From Burkholderiales bacterium (GTDB lineage: Bacteria; Pseudomonadota; Gammaproteobacteria; Burkholderiales; SG8-39), in the NCBI GenBank assembly GCA_020848075.1, contig JADLAV010000029.1, positions 1 to 64,000 of the forward strand: a stretch of DNA of 64,000 nt, written 5' to 3'. This document shows positions 8,305 to 17,304 of this stretch, piece after piece. The notes beneath the pieces are model-generated. The model searched no databases, was not told where the DNA came from, and saw only the letters and a program-made list of their open reading frames with translations. Position numbers and translations under genes: made by a program. Position 1 is the stretch's first letter. The number at the start of each line of letters is the position of its first letter.

Positions 8305-9003
8305 TCAGCCGAGGTGCTTCCGCAGGAATGCGACCGAGCGCTCGCGCGCGAGCCTGGCGGACTCGGCGTGATACGAGCCGCGCTCGTCGCAGTTGAACCC
8401 GTGACCGGCGCCCGGATAGACGTGGATCTCGACGTCGCCGCGGCCCTTGAACGCGGCGCGCGTCGCATCGACCGCGGCGAGCGGGATGTGGTCGTCCTTC
8501 TCGCCGAAGTGCATGAGGAGCGGCGAGATCGCGCGCGCGGCCTGATCGAGCGCGGTGTGGATGCCGCCGCCGTAGTAGCACACTGCCGCGTCGACCCCGG
8601 TGTTCGCCGCCGCCAGGAACGCGAACCGGCCGCCCATGCAGTACCCGAGCGCCGCGACCTTGCCGCTGCACTCGCCGCGCGCGCGCAGCGCGTTCGTCGT
8701 CGCGCCGAGATCCGCGACTGCCTTTGCGACCTCCACCTTGCCCATGATCGCGATGCCCTGAGCGATGCCGGACGCGTCGTAGCCGGCCTCGAAGCCCGGC
8801 CGGATACGCCAGAAGACGTCGGGCGCGAGCACGACGAATCCGTCGGCCGCGTAGCCGTCGGCCATCGCGCGGATGTGCCGGTTGACGCCGAAGATCTCCT
8901 GGATGAGCACGATCCCGGGCCCCCTTCCTGCGGGCGGGGCCGCGAGGTACGCCTTGAAGGATCCGCCGTCGGCGGCGGGAATGTCGATGAAATTGCCGGG
9001 CAT
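8305..9003 (-). CDS. Dienelactone hydrolase family protein
   Basis: A 232-residue alpha/beta hydrolase. The nucleophile elbow GYCMGGRFAF carries the family's catalytic Cys; EKDDHIP supplies Asp and PGAGHGFNC the His. The N-terminal IVLIQEIFGVN is typical of carboxymethylenebutenolidase-like enzymes, cytoplasmic hydrolases that open dienelactones in chlorocatechol pathways or act on other esters. The ATG at 9003 follows GGAG. It stands alone, without other catechol genes, so a housekeeping or detoxifying hydrolase is as likely as a dedicated pathway step. The following 9004-9182 holds no gene. Confidence 0.9.
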   Translation of the reverse strand: MPGNFIDIPAADGGSFKAYLAAPPAGRGPGIVLIQEIFGVNRHIRAMADGYAADGFVVLAPDVFWRIRPGFEAGYDASGIAQGIAIMGKVEVAKAVADLGATTNALRARGECSGKVAALGYCMGGRFAFLAAANTGVDAAVCYYGGGIHTALDQAARAISPLLMHFGEKDDHIPLAAVDATRAAFKGRGDVEIHVYPGAGHGFNCDERGSYHAESARLARERSVAFLRKHLG

Positions 9004-9182
9004 GTGGGTCTCCGTCAGTGCGACTGCAGATGTGTTTGTCGTATGGCCGTGCGCGCGGCGTGCGCTGCGTGCGCCGGGAAGGCGGAGATTAGGCCAGCCG
9101 CCGCCGGACCGCAACCGCGCGGCGCCCGGGTGCGGTCGAGGAGGCGCGGAACGAGCGAGCCGGAGTTGCGAGGGGATGCAGC

Positions 9183-9632
9183 TTACGCCGCTGCCGGCCC
9201 GTCGCCCGGGGAGCCGCGATCCTTGAGCGAGGCCTTGCGCCAGCGCACGCCGCACTCGCGATCGGGCGTGCGGTTCGCGTTGCGCGCCTCCTCCACCTCC
9301 ACCGCGGTTTCGCAGCCCAAGAGCTCGCCGGTCGGCGTGATCACCACCGCGACGCAGTTGTGGACGTCGAACATGATGAAGATGCCGAGCGACTTCAGCG
9401 TCTCCCGCGAGAGCATGACGGTGACCAGCCGCTGCTCGACCGCGGTCTTGGCGAGATCGACCAGCGTGTCGCTCGCGCGGGTCGCCACGTTCAGGCCGAG
9501 GAAGTTGCGGACGTGCCGCGCGCCGTCCTCGCTCAGGCGAAAGAGGTAGCGCATCCCGAACGGGCAGGCACGCCCGGTGACGAGATCGAGCCCGTACTGG
9601 CGAAAATCGCGGATCCGCCGGATGGCGTGCAT
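9183..9632 (-). CDS. Conserved-looking hypothetical protein, 149 residues
   Basis: No family recognised. The first 115 residues have an ordered mix of helix and strand (RYLFRLSEDGARHVRNFLGL, LVTVMLSRETLKSLGIFIMF) suggesting a folded cytoplasmic domain; the last 35 residues are charged and Gly/Pro-rich and probably disordered. No signal peptide or membrane segment. It lies between the dienelactone hydrolase and the Ser/Thr kinase-receiver gene, all on the minus strand with gaps of about 180 bases on both sides, so it is probably transcribed on its own. Confidence 0.6.
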   Translation of the reverse strand: MHAIRRIRDFRQYGLDLVTGRACPFGMRYLFRLSEDGARHVRNFLGLNVATRASDTLVDLAKTAVEQRLVTVMLSRETLKSLGIFIMFDVHNCVAVVITPTGELLGCETAVEVEEARNANRTPDRECGVRWRKASLKDRGSPGDGPAAA

Positions 9633-9814
9633 GACGAAGGAATAATGGACGGATCGATGATGCTAGCGCAACCGCCGCGCTCGAGCCGGCGCCCGATCGG
9701 CCGCCACCGGGCACATTTCCTCAGCGCGCCCGGACGGATGCCCGTCGCTTTCGGCAGGCGGCGGCTGCGCGCCACCGCAGGCGCGGCCGGAACGGCCGCT
9801 GGATCCGCGCGGCG

Positions 9815-11764
9815 TCAACCCCTGAACGCCGAGGCGAAGCGGCTGCCGATCGTGCGCAGCGCCTCGGCGATGGAGCGGCCGAGCGTCGTGTCCCCCACCT
9901 CCCGGGCGACCCTCGCCTTCTGGGTCTTCATCAGGGCGGGCGCCTGCTTGAAGCTGTGGTAGCGCTCGAGCGCCGCCACGATGTGGCTCTGCAGCAACGT
10001 GAGGTTCACCGGCTTGTTGACGAAGCGGAAGATGCGCGCCTCGTTGATCAGGCTGATGATGAGTTCGGAGTCGGACGCCTTGGTCGCCACGATCACGAGC
10101 GTGCCCGGATGCTCGCGCTTGAGCACCTTGAAGAGCACGGTGTTGTCGACGCGGCGCGACTCGAGGTCGGCGATGAGCAGCGCCACCTCGCACTCGGCGA
10201 ACAGGCGCAGGGCGTCGTCGATGGTCGCGGCGTGCTCGACGCGCGCGAGGTCGCCGACCATCTCGCGCGAGGCGCGCGCGAGCGCCGGATCGTCGAGCAC
10301 GACGATCGTGAGATCCTCGTCTCCCTTGGCCGTGGCGCGCGGCGGCGGGCTCGCCTCGAGCGCGATCGCGATGGTGACGGCCTCGCCGATCGTCGCCATC
10401 AGGTCGTCCTGGTTCCACGGCTTGTGGATGAAGCGGTACACCTCGCCCTCGTTCACCGAGCCGACGATCGCGGCGAGATCGGAGTAGCCGGTGAGCAGCA
10501 TGCGCACGGTGTTCGGGGCGAGCGCCTTGATCTCGCGCAGCAGGTCGACGCCGAGCATGCCCGGCATGCGCTGATCGCTCACCACGACGTGGAAGCGCTC
10601 GCGGCGCACCATGCCGAGCGCCTGCTCGCCGCTCGTCGCGGTCACGACGCGATAGTGGTCCTTGAACAGCATGCGCAGCGCGTTCACGACGCGCTCCTCG
10701 TCGTCGATGAAGAGCAGCGCGGGGCGCCGCGTTACCGAGATTGCAGGTGCCGCGGAGCCGCCGGAGGCAACGCCCGCCCCGCCTTCCGCGCCGTTCGCGT
10801 CGCCCTTCGTCCCGCCTCTTGCACCCAGGGCGCGCCGCAGTACGGCGGCCCTTCCGGAGATCGTCCCGCCTTCCGCGACGCCGCCTTCGAGCGGGCTGGT
10901 GTCGTCGCCTTCCTGCGGCACCGGCATCGGCTGCGAGAGGCGCCCCCGGCTCTCGAACGCCTGCAGGAGCGCGGCGGCGAACTGCCGTGCGTTCCGGTAG
11001 CGCTGCGCCGGATCCTTCGCCAGCGCGCGCAGGAGCACGGCATCGATCTCGCGCGGGAGGCGCGGCTCGATGCTCGACGGCGGCGGCGGCATGTCCTCCA
11101 GGATCTTCTTCATCAGCGGCGCGCCCTGGCCGTCGAACGGCCGCCGGCCGGCGAGCACCTCGTAGACGATGACGGCCGCCGAGTAGATGTCGCTGCGCTC
11201 GTCGGCAATGCCGCTGAACTGCTCCGGGGCCATGTAGAACGGCGTTCCCAGCACCTCGCCCAGCTTGGTGAGCTGGGAGGTCTCCACGCGGGCGATGCCA
11301 AAGTCGCTGATCTTGGCGACGCCCATCTCGCTGATCAGCACGTTGGCGGGCTTGATGTCGCGATGGACGACGCCCTGGATGTGCGAGTACTCGAGCCCCT
11401 CGAGGAGGTGGATCAGGATTTCCGGAAACTCCTTGAGCTCGGGCCGGTAGCCGGACCGGATGTGCTCGCGCAGCGCGCGCCCGTTCACGATCTCCATCGC
11501 GATGAACGCGTACTCCTCGTCCTCGCCGTACTCGTAGATCGCGACGATGTTGGGGTGATGCAGCTTGCCGACGGCCTGCGCCTCGCGCTTGAAGCGCTCG
11601 AGCACCGCCGCGCTGTCGCCCGCGTCGATGTCGGCCTTGCGGATGACCTTGAGGGCGACGTAGCGCTGGATGGCCGGGTCGTAGCCCTTGTAGACGACGC
11701 CCATGGCGCCCTTGCCGAGCTCCCCGACGATCTCGTACTTGCCGATCTTGGCGAGTGCGTTCAT
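9815..11764 (-). CDS. Ser/Thr protein kinase fused to two response-regulator receiver domains
   Basis: A 649-residue soluble signalling protein. Residues 10-270 are a eukaryotic-type kinase: glycine loop GKGAMG (17-22), K39, HRDIKPAN (134-141), DFG (154-156), APE (179-181). After a 75-residue Gly/Ala-rich linker, receiver 1 (about 349-460) has acidic IDDEE, phospho-acceptor D397 in SDQRMPG and K448 in the NEGEVYRFIHKPW stretch typical of HupR/RpfG-type receivers. Receiver 2 (about 486-600) is more diverged but keeps D491/D492, D533 and K584. It follows the histidine kinase gene by only 10 bases, so the histidine kinase is the obvious phosphodonor for one or both receivers, letting a His-Asp relay set Ser/Thr kinase activity (inference). 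Kinase targets are unknown. Confidence 0.9.
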   Translation of the reverse strand: MNALAKIGKYEIVGELGKGAMGVVYKGYDPAIQRYVALKVIRKADIDAGDSAAVLERFKREAQAVGKLHHPNIVAIYEYGEDEEYAFIAMEIVNGRALREHIRSGYRPELKEFPEILIHLLEGLEYSHIQGVVHRDIKPANVLISEMGVAKISDFGIARVETSQLTKLGEVLGTPFYMAPEQFSGIADERSDIYSAAVIVYEVLAGRRPFDGQGAPLMKKILEDMPPPPSSIEPRLPREIDAVLLRALAKDPAQRYRNARQFAAALLQAFESRGRLSQPMPVPQEGDDTSPLEGGVAEGGTISGRAAVLRRALGARGGTKGDANGAEGGAGVASGGSAAPAISVTRRPALLFIDDEERVVNALRMLFKDHYRVVTATSGEQALGMVRRERFHVVVSDQRMPGMLGVDLLREIKALAPNTVRMLLTGYSDLAAIVGSVNEGEVYRFIHKPWNQDDLMATIGEAVTIAIALEASPPPRATAKGDEDLTIVVLDDPALARASREMVGDLARVEHAATIDDALRLFAECEVALLIADLESRRVDNTVLFKVLKREHPGTLVIVATKASDSELIISLINEARIFRFVNKPVNLTLLQSHIVAALERYHSFKQAPALMKTQKARVAREVGDTTLGRSIAEALRTIGSRFASAFRG

Positions 11765-11774
11765 GCGACGGCGC

Positions 11775-13697
11775 TCACGCGGCGGCGGCAGCGACCGGCG
11801 CCGCTGCGGTCGGGAGGATCACGCGAAAGCGCGTGCCGACGCCGCGCTTCGAGTCGACCTCGATACGGCCGCCGTGGCTCTCGACGATCTTGTAGGAGAT
11901 CGACAGCCCGAGGCCGGTGCCCTTGCCGACTTCCTTCGTGGTGAAGAAGGGGTCGAAGATGCGCGGCAGGACGTCCTCGGGAATGCCGTGGCCGTTGTCG
12001 CTCACCTCGACCATGACGTGCCCGGGGCCCTGGGACGCGGTGCGCAGCACGATCACGCCGCCCTCGTCGGGGGTCGCCTGCGCCGCGTTGGCGATCAGGT
12101 TGAGGAACACCTGGTTGATCTGGGAGGGCGAGCAGCTGATCTTCGGGAGCGTCCCCAGCATCGTTCGCACGGTCTTCTGCTTGAGCTGGTTGCGGGCAAT
12201 GGTGAGCGCGCTCCTGACGCCTTCGTTCAGGTCGAATTCTGCCACCTTGCTGCGGTCGAGCCGCGCGAAGTTTCTCAGGTTCGTCACGAGCTCGGCGATC
12301 TGCCCGATGCCGTGCAGACCATCCTTGACGAGGGCGCCGAGCTCCTCGAACGTGCCCCGGCGCTTGGCGGCCTCGAGCAGCGCGGAGACCCGCTCGAACT
12401 GCGCCGACAGCTCGGCCTCGGAGGCGGCGTCCGAGCGCAGCAGCTCGAGCAGCCGGCTCGCGCCGCCGGCAAGCTCGACGAGCGCCGGCATGCGCCCGCT
12501 CACCGAGTCGAGGCTCGCCTTCACGTAGGCGAGCGGAGTGTTCACCTCGTGCGCCACCCCTGCCACCATCTGGCCGAGGGAGGACATCTTCTCGCTCTGA
12601 ATGAGGAGCGCCTCCTGCTCCTTCAGCTGCCTCAGCGCGTCGGAGAGCTCGCGGGTCCGCTCGGCGACGCGACGCTCGAGCCCTTCGTTCGCCTCGCGCA
12701 GCTGCATGTTGATGTGGTTGATGACCGCGTAGCTGTGCGCGAGGCGCCAGCCGAGGTACGCGGCCAGCACGATCAAGAGCCCGGAGTAGACCAGAAGATA
12801 GAGCCGGTAGCGCTCCGCCTCGACGATCGCATTGCCGAACTCGTTCTCGAACGCCTTGGTCAGCGATTCGAGCCGCGGCCCGGTCGAAGCGAGCAGCGCG
12901 TCGCGGAAGAGCCCGCTTTCGGCGCGCCGGTCGGCGATCACGCGCCGTGCCGCATCGGCAAACGCCTCGATTCCCCCGCGCAGCACGTCGGCCTGCTCCA
13001 GCGCCGCGAGGCGCGCGGCCGCGCTCTCCGCCGCACCCGCCATCGCCGCGCTCGGCTGGGCGGCGAACGTGAGCGTCGCGGTCGTCACCTGCTCGATCGC
13101 GCGCTCCACCGCTGCCGGTACCGGGGCCTTGGTGCCGGCGCGTCCCTGGATCTCGCCGGCAAGCGCGTCGCCCGCCTGGACGAAGCGGCCAAGCGACTCG
13201 CGATAGGCGCGGTTCGCGACCAGGAATCCATCGACGGCGCGCGCCTTGTCGTCGAACGCGGTCCGCAGCGACGCCAGGCTCTGCGCGCCGAGGAGGCCAC
13301 CCATCTCGAACGAGCGCTGGGTCAATTGCGCCTGCAGCCTCCCCACCGTCGGCATGTTTGCCGACGCGCGCGCCGCGCCCAGCTCCGTGTCGCTCAGGGC
13401 CTCGGCGGAAAGACGCGCGCCGATGAGACGGTCGTTCCAGCGCTGATCGATCTCCTTCAACTCGCGCAGCGTGCCGAGCACCTCGTTTGCGCGAGCGAGA
13501 TCGACGGAGCGGGCCTTCAGGTAGAGCGACAGCCACCCCCCCACGATCAGCACGACGAGCGTCGCCACGGCGAGGTAGCGGAACGGCTTGCCGATCTGCC
13601 CGCGCAAGCCGGCGGATGGGCGCGCCGACGCGCCGCCCCTCGCGCTCGCGGACGCGGCAGCCTCAGCAGGGGCGGCGGAGGGCCAGAGTCGAAACAC
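11775..13697 (-). CDS. Membrane sensor histidine kinase with all-helical periplasmic domain
   Basis: A 640-residue sensor: membrane helix about 41-60, an Ala-rich all-helical periplasmic region 61-298 (no PAS or Cache motifs), second membrane helix 299-318, coiled coil 330-370, then a kinase core with H383 in VAGVAHEVNTPLAYV, N box NLIANAAQ (533-540), DNGHG (567-571) and GKGTGLGLS (591-599). A stretch of about 60 residues separates the two dimerisation helices, a variant seen in some proteobacterial kinases. The helical sensor with two membrane spans resembles DAHL-type sensors (tentative). The start appears to be GTG at 13697; no better in-frame ATG exists before residue 115. Cotranscribed with the Ser/Thr kinase-receiver gene downstream. 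Confidence 0.9.
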   Translation of the reverse strand: MFRLWPSAAPAEAAASASARGGASARPSAGLRGQIGKPFRYLAVATLVVLIVGGWLSLYLKARSVDLARANEVLGTLRELKEIDQRWNDRLIGARLSAEALSDTELGAARASANMPTVGRLQAQLTQRSFEMGGLLGAQSLASLRTAFDDKARAVDGFLVANRAYRESLGRFVQAGDALAGEIQGRAGTKAPVPAAVERAIEQVTTATLTFAAQPSAAMAGAAESAAARLAALEQADVLRGGIEAFADAARRVIADRRAESGLFRDALLASTGPRLESLTKAFENEFGNAIVEAERYRLYLLVYSGLLIVLAAYLGWRLAHSYAVINHINMQLREANEGLERRVAERTRELSDALRQLKEQEALLIQSEKMSSLGQMVAGVAHEVNTPLAYVKASLDSVSGRMPALVELAGGASRLLELLRSDAASEAELSAQFERVSALLEAAKRRGTFEELGALVKDGLHGIGQIAELVTNLRNFARLDRSKVAEFDLNEGVRSALTIARNQLKQKTVRTMLGTLPKISCSPSQINQVFLNLIANAAQATPDEGGVIVLRTASQGPGHVMVEVSDNGHGIPEDVLPRIFDPFFTTKEVGKGTGLGLSISYKIVESHGGRIEVDSKRGVGTRFRVILPTAAAPVAAAAA

Positions 13698-14027
13698 TCG
13701 TGCGGGGCTGGATTTCTAATAGACTGATTTTGCTTCGCAAAGTATATGCCACTGGCAAGCGGTTCGGACAGCCCGAATGCACGCCGATCGGAACGATTCC
13801 GCAGCGTGAAGCCTCCCGCGGCGGCGACGGGCGTGCTGCACGGCAGCGAGAATACCCGGGAACCGCATCCGGGCGCGCGAGTCATATCTTCTGCCGCGTC
13901 TATAACGCAGTCCAGGCGGTGCAGTTCGGGCGACGCAGTCCGGGCGACAATTCCTCGGACGCTCGCCGCGGCAGGCGTGCCGCGTCGCTGGGGGATGCGC
14001 CGCGTCACAGCCAGCAAGGAGGATCTC
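13698..14027. other. Intergenic region between divergent genes
   Basis: 330 bases between the histidine kinase (leftward) and the small hypothetical gene at 14028 (rightward). It is less GC-rich near 13715-13750 and 13890-13905, where short AT segments such as TATAAC occur, so promoters for both genes are expected here, but no -35/-10 pair with proper spacing could be assigned. No open frame with coding character was found. Confidence 0.5.
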
Positions 14028-14336
14028 ATGTCGATGGCGGAGAAGACCGCGCCGCGTACCGCTGGGGCTCGGCGCGATGAGATACTCGATCCGCAGGCGC
14101 TGATCAGCGTTGGGGTCGGCTATGCCGCGCTCACGCGCGACGGCGAGCCGGTGTACGAGGCAAAACCGTTCGAGTTCGAGCACGCAATGAGCGTTGCCGA
14201 TGCAGAGGCACTCGCGCGCAAGAATCCGCAGCGCGATTGGCGCATTCAGTACATCGGGCTCCTGGACGAGCGCCAGTATCGGCGAGCGGGTGCCGGGCGC
14301 TGGGTGCTGGTCCGCCGGGGATACGGCCTCTCCTAG
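14028..14336 (+). CDS. Hypothetical protein, 102 residues
   Basis: Not recognised. A near-perfect ribosome site, AAGGAGG at 14016-14022, fixes the ATG at 14028. The product has a disordered start (MSMAEKTAPRTAG), then a compact region with ALISVGVGYAALTRDGEPVYE, an Asp/Glu-rich helix containing VADAEALARKNP, and WRIQYIGLLDERQYRR before a basic end. The alternation suggests a small soluble alpha/beta domain. It stands alone between the signalling pair and the ABC exporter cluster. Confidence 0.7.
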   Translation: MSMAEKTAPRTAGARRDEILDPQALISVGVGYAALTRDGEPVYEAKPFEFEHAMSVADAEALARKNPQRDWRIQYIGLLDERQYRRAGAGRWVLVRRGYGLS

Positions 14337-14445
14337 CTGATTCGGTCACCCCAGCGACGAGCGCTGGCGCGCGCTCCGGGAGCATGGGCTCGGCATCCCT
14401 CGCGTGCCGAAGCCGCGGCTCGCGCGCCGAGGCGGCCGCCCTGCG

Positions 14446-14817
14446 CTACCTCGGCAGCGGCACGGTGACTGTCTTGCCGCCGTAGCCTTTTGGCTTGTGG
14501 CGCGCCCGAATCACGACGCGCTCGACGCCGAGCGGGATCGCCACGCCGTAGAGGTCGCGCGTGAACGGTTGTTCGTTCTCGTGCGGATGCAGCAGGACGC
14601 GCCTGCCGAGCAGCTTGCCGTCGACGGTGAGCACCTCGAACGCGTCGCCGAAGTAACCCCAGCCGCGATCGTCGCTCCGCATGGTCACGTCGAAGTCGTA
14701 CGTGCCGTCCTCGGCACGGCGCACCTTCGCGTCGATCACGTCCGCTTCGCCTGCCGCCGCGGCACCGGCGGCGAGGAGGAGGACCGCAAGGACGGGAACG
14801 CGGAAGCTGCGATGCAT
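14446..14817 (-). CDS. Secreted small protein of unknown function
   Basis: 123 residues with a clear signal peptide (MHRSFRVPVLAVLLLAAGAAAAGEA, cleavage probably after AAAAG). The mature part is strand-rich: YDFDVTMRSDDRGWGYFGD, FEVLTVDGKLLGRRVLLHPHENEQPF, VIRARHKPKGYGGKTVTVPLP, reading like a small immunoglobulin-like periplasmic domain. The ATG follows GAGGGGAC. It lies 35 bases downstream of the ABC permease and is probably the last gene of that operon. No enzyme motif; perhaps a periplasmic accessory, but that rests on position only. Confidence 0.75.
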   Translation of the reverse strand: MHRSFRVPVLAVLLLAAGAAAAGEADVIDAKVRRAEDGTYDFDVTMRSDDRGWGYFGDAFEVLTVDGKLLGRRVLLHPHENEQPFTRDLYGVAIPLGVERVVIRARHKPKGYGGKTVTVPLPR

Positions 14818-14852
14818 GATTCGTCCCCTCGCCGCGGCGACGCGGCAGGCGC

Positions 14853-15659
14853 CTACTCGCCGATCTGCACCAGCGTGCCGCGCTTGCGTGCGCCTTCGAA
14901 GGACGCCAGGAACATCCCGGCACCCACGACGAGATAGACCACGTTCAGGCCGATCGCGTTCCACAGCTCGTGCCACAGGAACGTGCGCCCGATCAGGACG
15001 GCGCGCATCCCCTCGAAGACGTGGCTCGTCGGCAGCCACCACGCGACCGCCTGAAGCCACGGCGGCAGTACGCCGACCGGGTAGTAGATGCCGGAGAGCG
15101 GCGCGGCCACGAAGATCGCGCCCCACGCCAGGTTCTCGGCGGCAAGCCCATGCCGCATCACCAGCGCCGCGACCATCAGGCCGACGCCCCAGCCGGTGAC
15201 CAGCAGATTCGCGAAGAAGGCGACGAGCGGCAGCCCGAGATCGAAGATCGAGACCGCGTAGAGGAACCAGGCGAGGGCCGCCGCCGTGCCCACGCCGATC
15301 AGCGTGCGCACCAGCGACACGCAGACCATCGACGCCACGAGCTCGAGCGGGCGCAGCGGGCTCGCGAAGAGATGCCCGAGGTTGCGCGAGTAGAGCTCCT
15401 CGATGAACGAGAGCGCGAGGCCGAGCTGGCCGCGGAACAGGATCTCCCAGAGGAGGAGGGCGGAGACCAGTACGCCCGGCGCCTGTGCCACCCAGGAGGA
15501 ATTCGTGGCGAGGAACTGCGCGATGAAGCCCCACAGCACCATCTGCATCGTGGGCCAATAGGCCATCTCGACCACGCGGACCCACGACTTGCGCAGGAGA
15601 TAGAGGTGCCGCAGCACCATGGCGTAGATGCGCCGCAGCGACAGCGCCGCCGGGCTCAT
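14853..15659 (-). CDS. ABC-2 type exporter permease
   Basis: A 268-residue inner-membrane protein with about six hydrophobic segments and the ABC-2 family layout (N-terminal amphipathic basic stretch LRHLYLLRKSWVRVVE, then GLALSFIEELYSRNLGHLFASPLRPLEL, later PLSGIYYPVGVLPPWLQ). It overlaps the ATPase gene by four bases (ATGA), so the two form one transporter. The type exports lipids, polysaccharide or drugs, or forms NatAB-like efflux systems; substrate not readable from sequence. Confidence 0.9.
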   Translation of the reverse strand: MSPAALSLRRIYAMVLRHLYLLRKSWVRVVEMAYWPTMQMVLWGFIAQFLATNSSWVAQAPGVLVSALLLWEILFRGQLGLALSFIEELYSRNLGHLFASPLRPLELVASMVCVSLVRTLIGVGTAAALAWFLYAVSIFDLGLPLVAFFANLLVTGWGVGLMVAALVMRHGLAAENLAWGAIFVAAPLSGIYYPVGVLPPWLQAVAWWLPTSHVFEGMRAVLIGRTFLWHELWNAIGLNVVYLVVGAGMFLASFEGARKRGTLVQIGE

Positions 15660-16423
15660 GCCGTGGTCGCGCGGTCCGCGTCGCGCGCGCCCGCCGGCCC
15701 CGTGCTCCGCGCGACGTCGAGGAACACCTCTTCCATCGTCCGCCGGCCGTAGCGCGCGATCAACTCGCCGGGCGAGCCGCGGTCCACGATGCGGCCGGCG
15801 CGCATCATGAGCACCGCGCTGCACATGCGCTCGACCTCCGGCATGTTGTGCGAGGCGATCAGCAGCGTCGCGCCGGCATGGCGCTGGTATTCTGCAAGCT
15901 GCGCGCGCACGCGGTCGCCGACATCCGGATCGAGCGACGCGGTCGGCTCGTCCAGCAGCAGGGCCTCCGGCTCGTTCAGCAGCGCCTTCGCGATCGACAC
16001 GCGCGTGCGCTGGCCTGCCGAGAGCGTGCCGTAGGGCCGCCTCAGGAACTCGCCGATCTCCAGCCGCTCGACGAGCTCGGCGAGCCGCTCGCGCATCCGC
16101 AGCACACCGTACAGCCGCGCGAACACCTTGAGGTTCTCTTCCACCGTCAGGCGCTTGGGCAGGTCGACGTACGGCGAGGTGAAGTTCATGCGCGACAGCA
16201 CGCGGTACCGGTGGCGCGCGATGTCCTCGCCGAGAACGCTCACGTGTCCGGCGGTCGGCAACAGGATGCCGAGCAGCATCGAGAGCGTGCTCGTCTTGCC
16301 GGCGCCGTTGCCGCCGAGGAGCGCGCAGGTGGCGCCCCGGGCCACCTCGAACGAGATGCCGCGCACGGCCTCGACCTTGCCGAAGCGCTTGCTCAGGCCC
16401 ACGACCCGGATCGCCGGGCTCAT
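15656..16423 (-). CDS. ABC transporter ATP-binding protein
   Basis: A 255-residue nucleotide-binding subunit: Walker A GGNGAGKT, Q-loop region, signature LSAGQ (a variant of LSGGQ), Walker B LLLDEP, D-loop SLDPD and switch His in IASHNMPE. It is most like the DrrA/CcmA/NodI group that partners ABC-2 permeases. The ATG overlaps the stop of the upstream inositol-phosphatase-like gene by four bases, and its own stop overlaps the permease start, so all three are translationally coupled. Confidence 0.93.
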   Translation of the reverse strand: MSPAIRVVGLSKRFGKVEAVRGISFEVARGATCALLGGNGAGKTSTLSMLLGILLPTAGHVSVLGEDIARHRYRVLSRMNFTSPYVDLPKRLTVEENLKVFARLYGVLRMRERLAELVERLEIGEFLRRPYGTLSAGQRTRVSIAKALLNEPEALLLDEPTASLDPDVGDRVRAQLAEYQRHAGATLLIASHNMPEVERMCSAVLMMRAGRIVDRGSPGELIARYGRRTMEEVFLDVARSTGPAGARDADRATTA

Positions 16424-17253
16424 GACCGCTTCGCCCGTCGCTTCTCCGGCCGGCGGCCCGCGCGCCGGCTGCCGGCGCGGCCGCGAATGTAGTCGCACCA
16501 TTCCGCGAAGAGCCGCGGATCGCGCCCGGCGAGGACCGACTTCGACCAGGGCTCGCCCGCGTGGAAGTCGTCCGCATCCAAGGTCGACATCACGCCGCCT
16601 GCCTCCGCGAGCACCAGGCTCCCGGCCGCGTAATCCCAGAGCATGTGGCTCGCGTGCAGATAGACGTCGAAGCGTCCCGCGGCGAGCCAGCACCAGTCGA
16701 GCGCGGCGGCGCCGAAGTTCCGGTAGGAATACCAGGGCAGCTCGCGCGCGAGGCGCGCCGCCTGATCGTGCGGCAACCGCTTCAGCTCCACCGACGCGAT
16801 TGCCTCGGCGAGGCGCGCCGGCGCCGGCCGCGGCGCGATCCGGCTGCCATCGACGAACGCGCCCTCGCCTGCCACGGCATGGAACATCTCGTCCATCGCC
16901 GGGTTGTAGACGACGGCAAGGCGGGTCCGCCCCTGCTCGATGAGCGCCACCGAGACGGCGTAGTACGGAATCCCCTGCAGGAAGTTGGTCGAGCCATCCA
17001 CCGGGTCGACGCACCAGGCCGTCCCGGTACCGTCGCCCCACGCGGCGCGCTGCGCCTCGGGCGTCATCTCCTCGCCGATCACTGGGCAGTCGCGCAGGCG
17101 CTGCAGGCGCGGGATCAATGCCGCCTGGGCGGCGGTGTCCGCCGCGGAGAAGAGGCTCCCATCGCGCTTGCGCTCGGCCCGCACCCGGCGGGCGCGCGGC
17201 AGGATCTCCGTGCGCCCGACCTCGCGCACCGCCTCGAGGAGCGCCTCGATCAT
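16420..17253 (-). CDS. Inositol monophosphatase family protein
   Basis: Mg2+-dependent sugar/inositol phosphatase fold, 277 residues. Metal-binding motifs are intact: GEEM (first Glu), DPVDGSTNF (second site) and WDYAAGSLVLAEAGG (third Asp). The family includes SuhB, CysQ and histidinol-phosphatase-like enzymes; the basic C-terminal tail (RRAGRRPEKRRAKRS) is not a family feature. It is first in an operon with the ABC exporter. That linkage could mean a phosphorylated substrate precursor of the exported compound, or simple transcriptional convenience. Confidence 0.9.
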   Translation of the reverse strand: MIEALLEAVREVGRTEILPRARRVRAERKRDGSLFSAADTAAQAALIPRLQRLRDCPVIGEEMTPEAQRAAWGDGTGTAWCVDPVDGSTNFLQGIPYYAVSVALIEQGRTRLAVVYNPAMDEMFHAVAGEGAFVDGSRIAPRPAPARLAEAIASVELKRLPHDQAARLARELPWYSYRNFGAAALDWCWLAAGRFDVYLHASHMLWDYAAGSLVLAEAGGVMSTLDADDFHAGEPWSKSVLAGRDPRLFAEWCDYIRGRAGSRRAGRRPEKRRAKRS

Positions 17254-17304
17254 GCGCTCGGGCTTGATTCCCGCGGACCCTGCCCCCGAGCGGTGTCGTC
17301 GGGG

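Noticed and set aside
9633-9814. Possible small gene between the hypothetical protein and the kinase-receiver gene.
   Set aside because: No frame with start, ribosome site and plausible composition.
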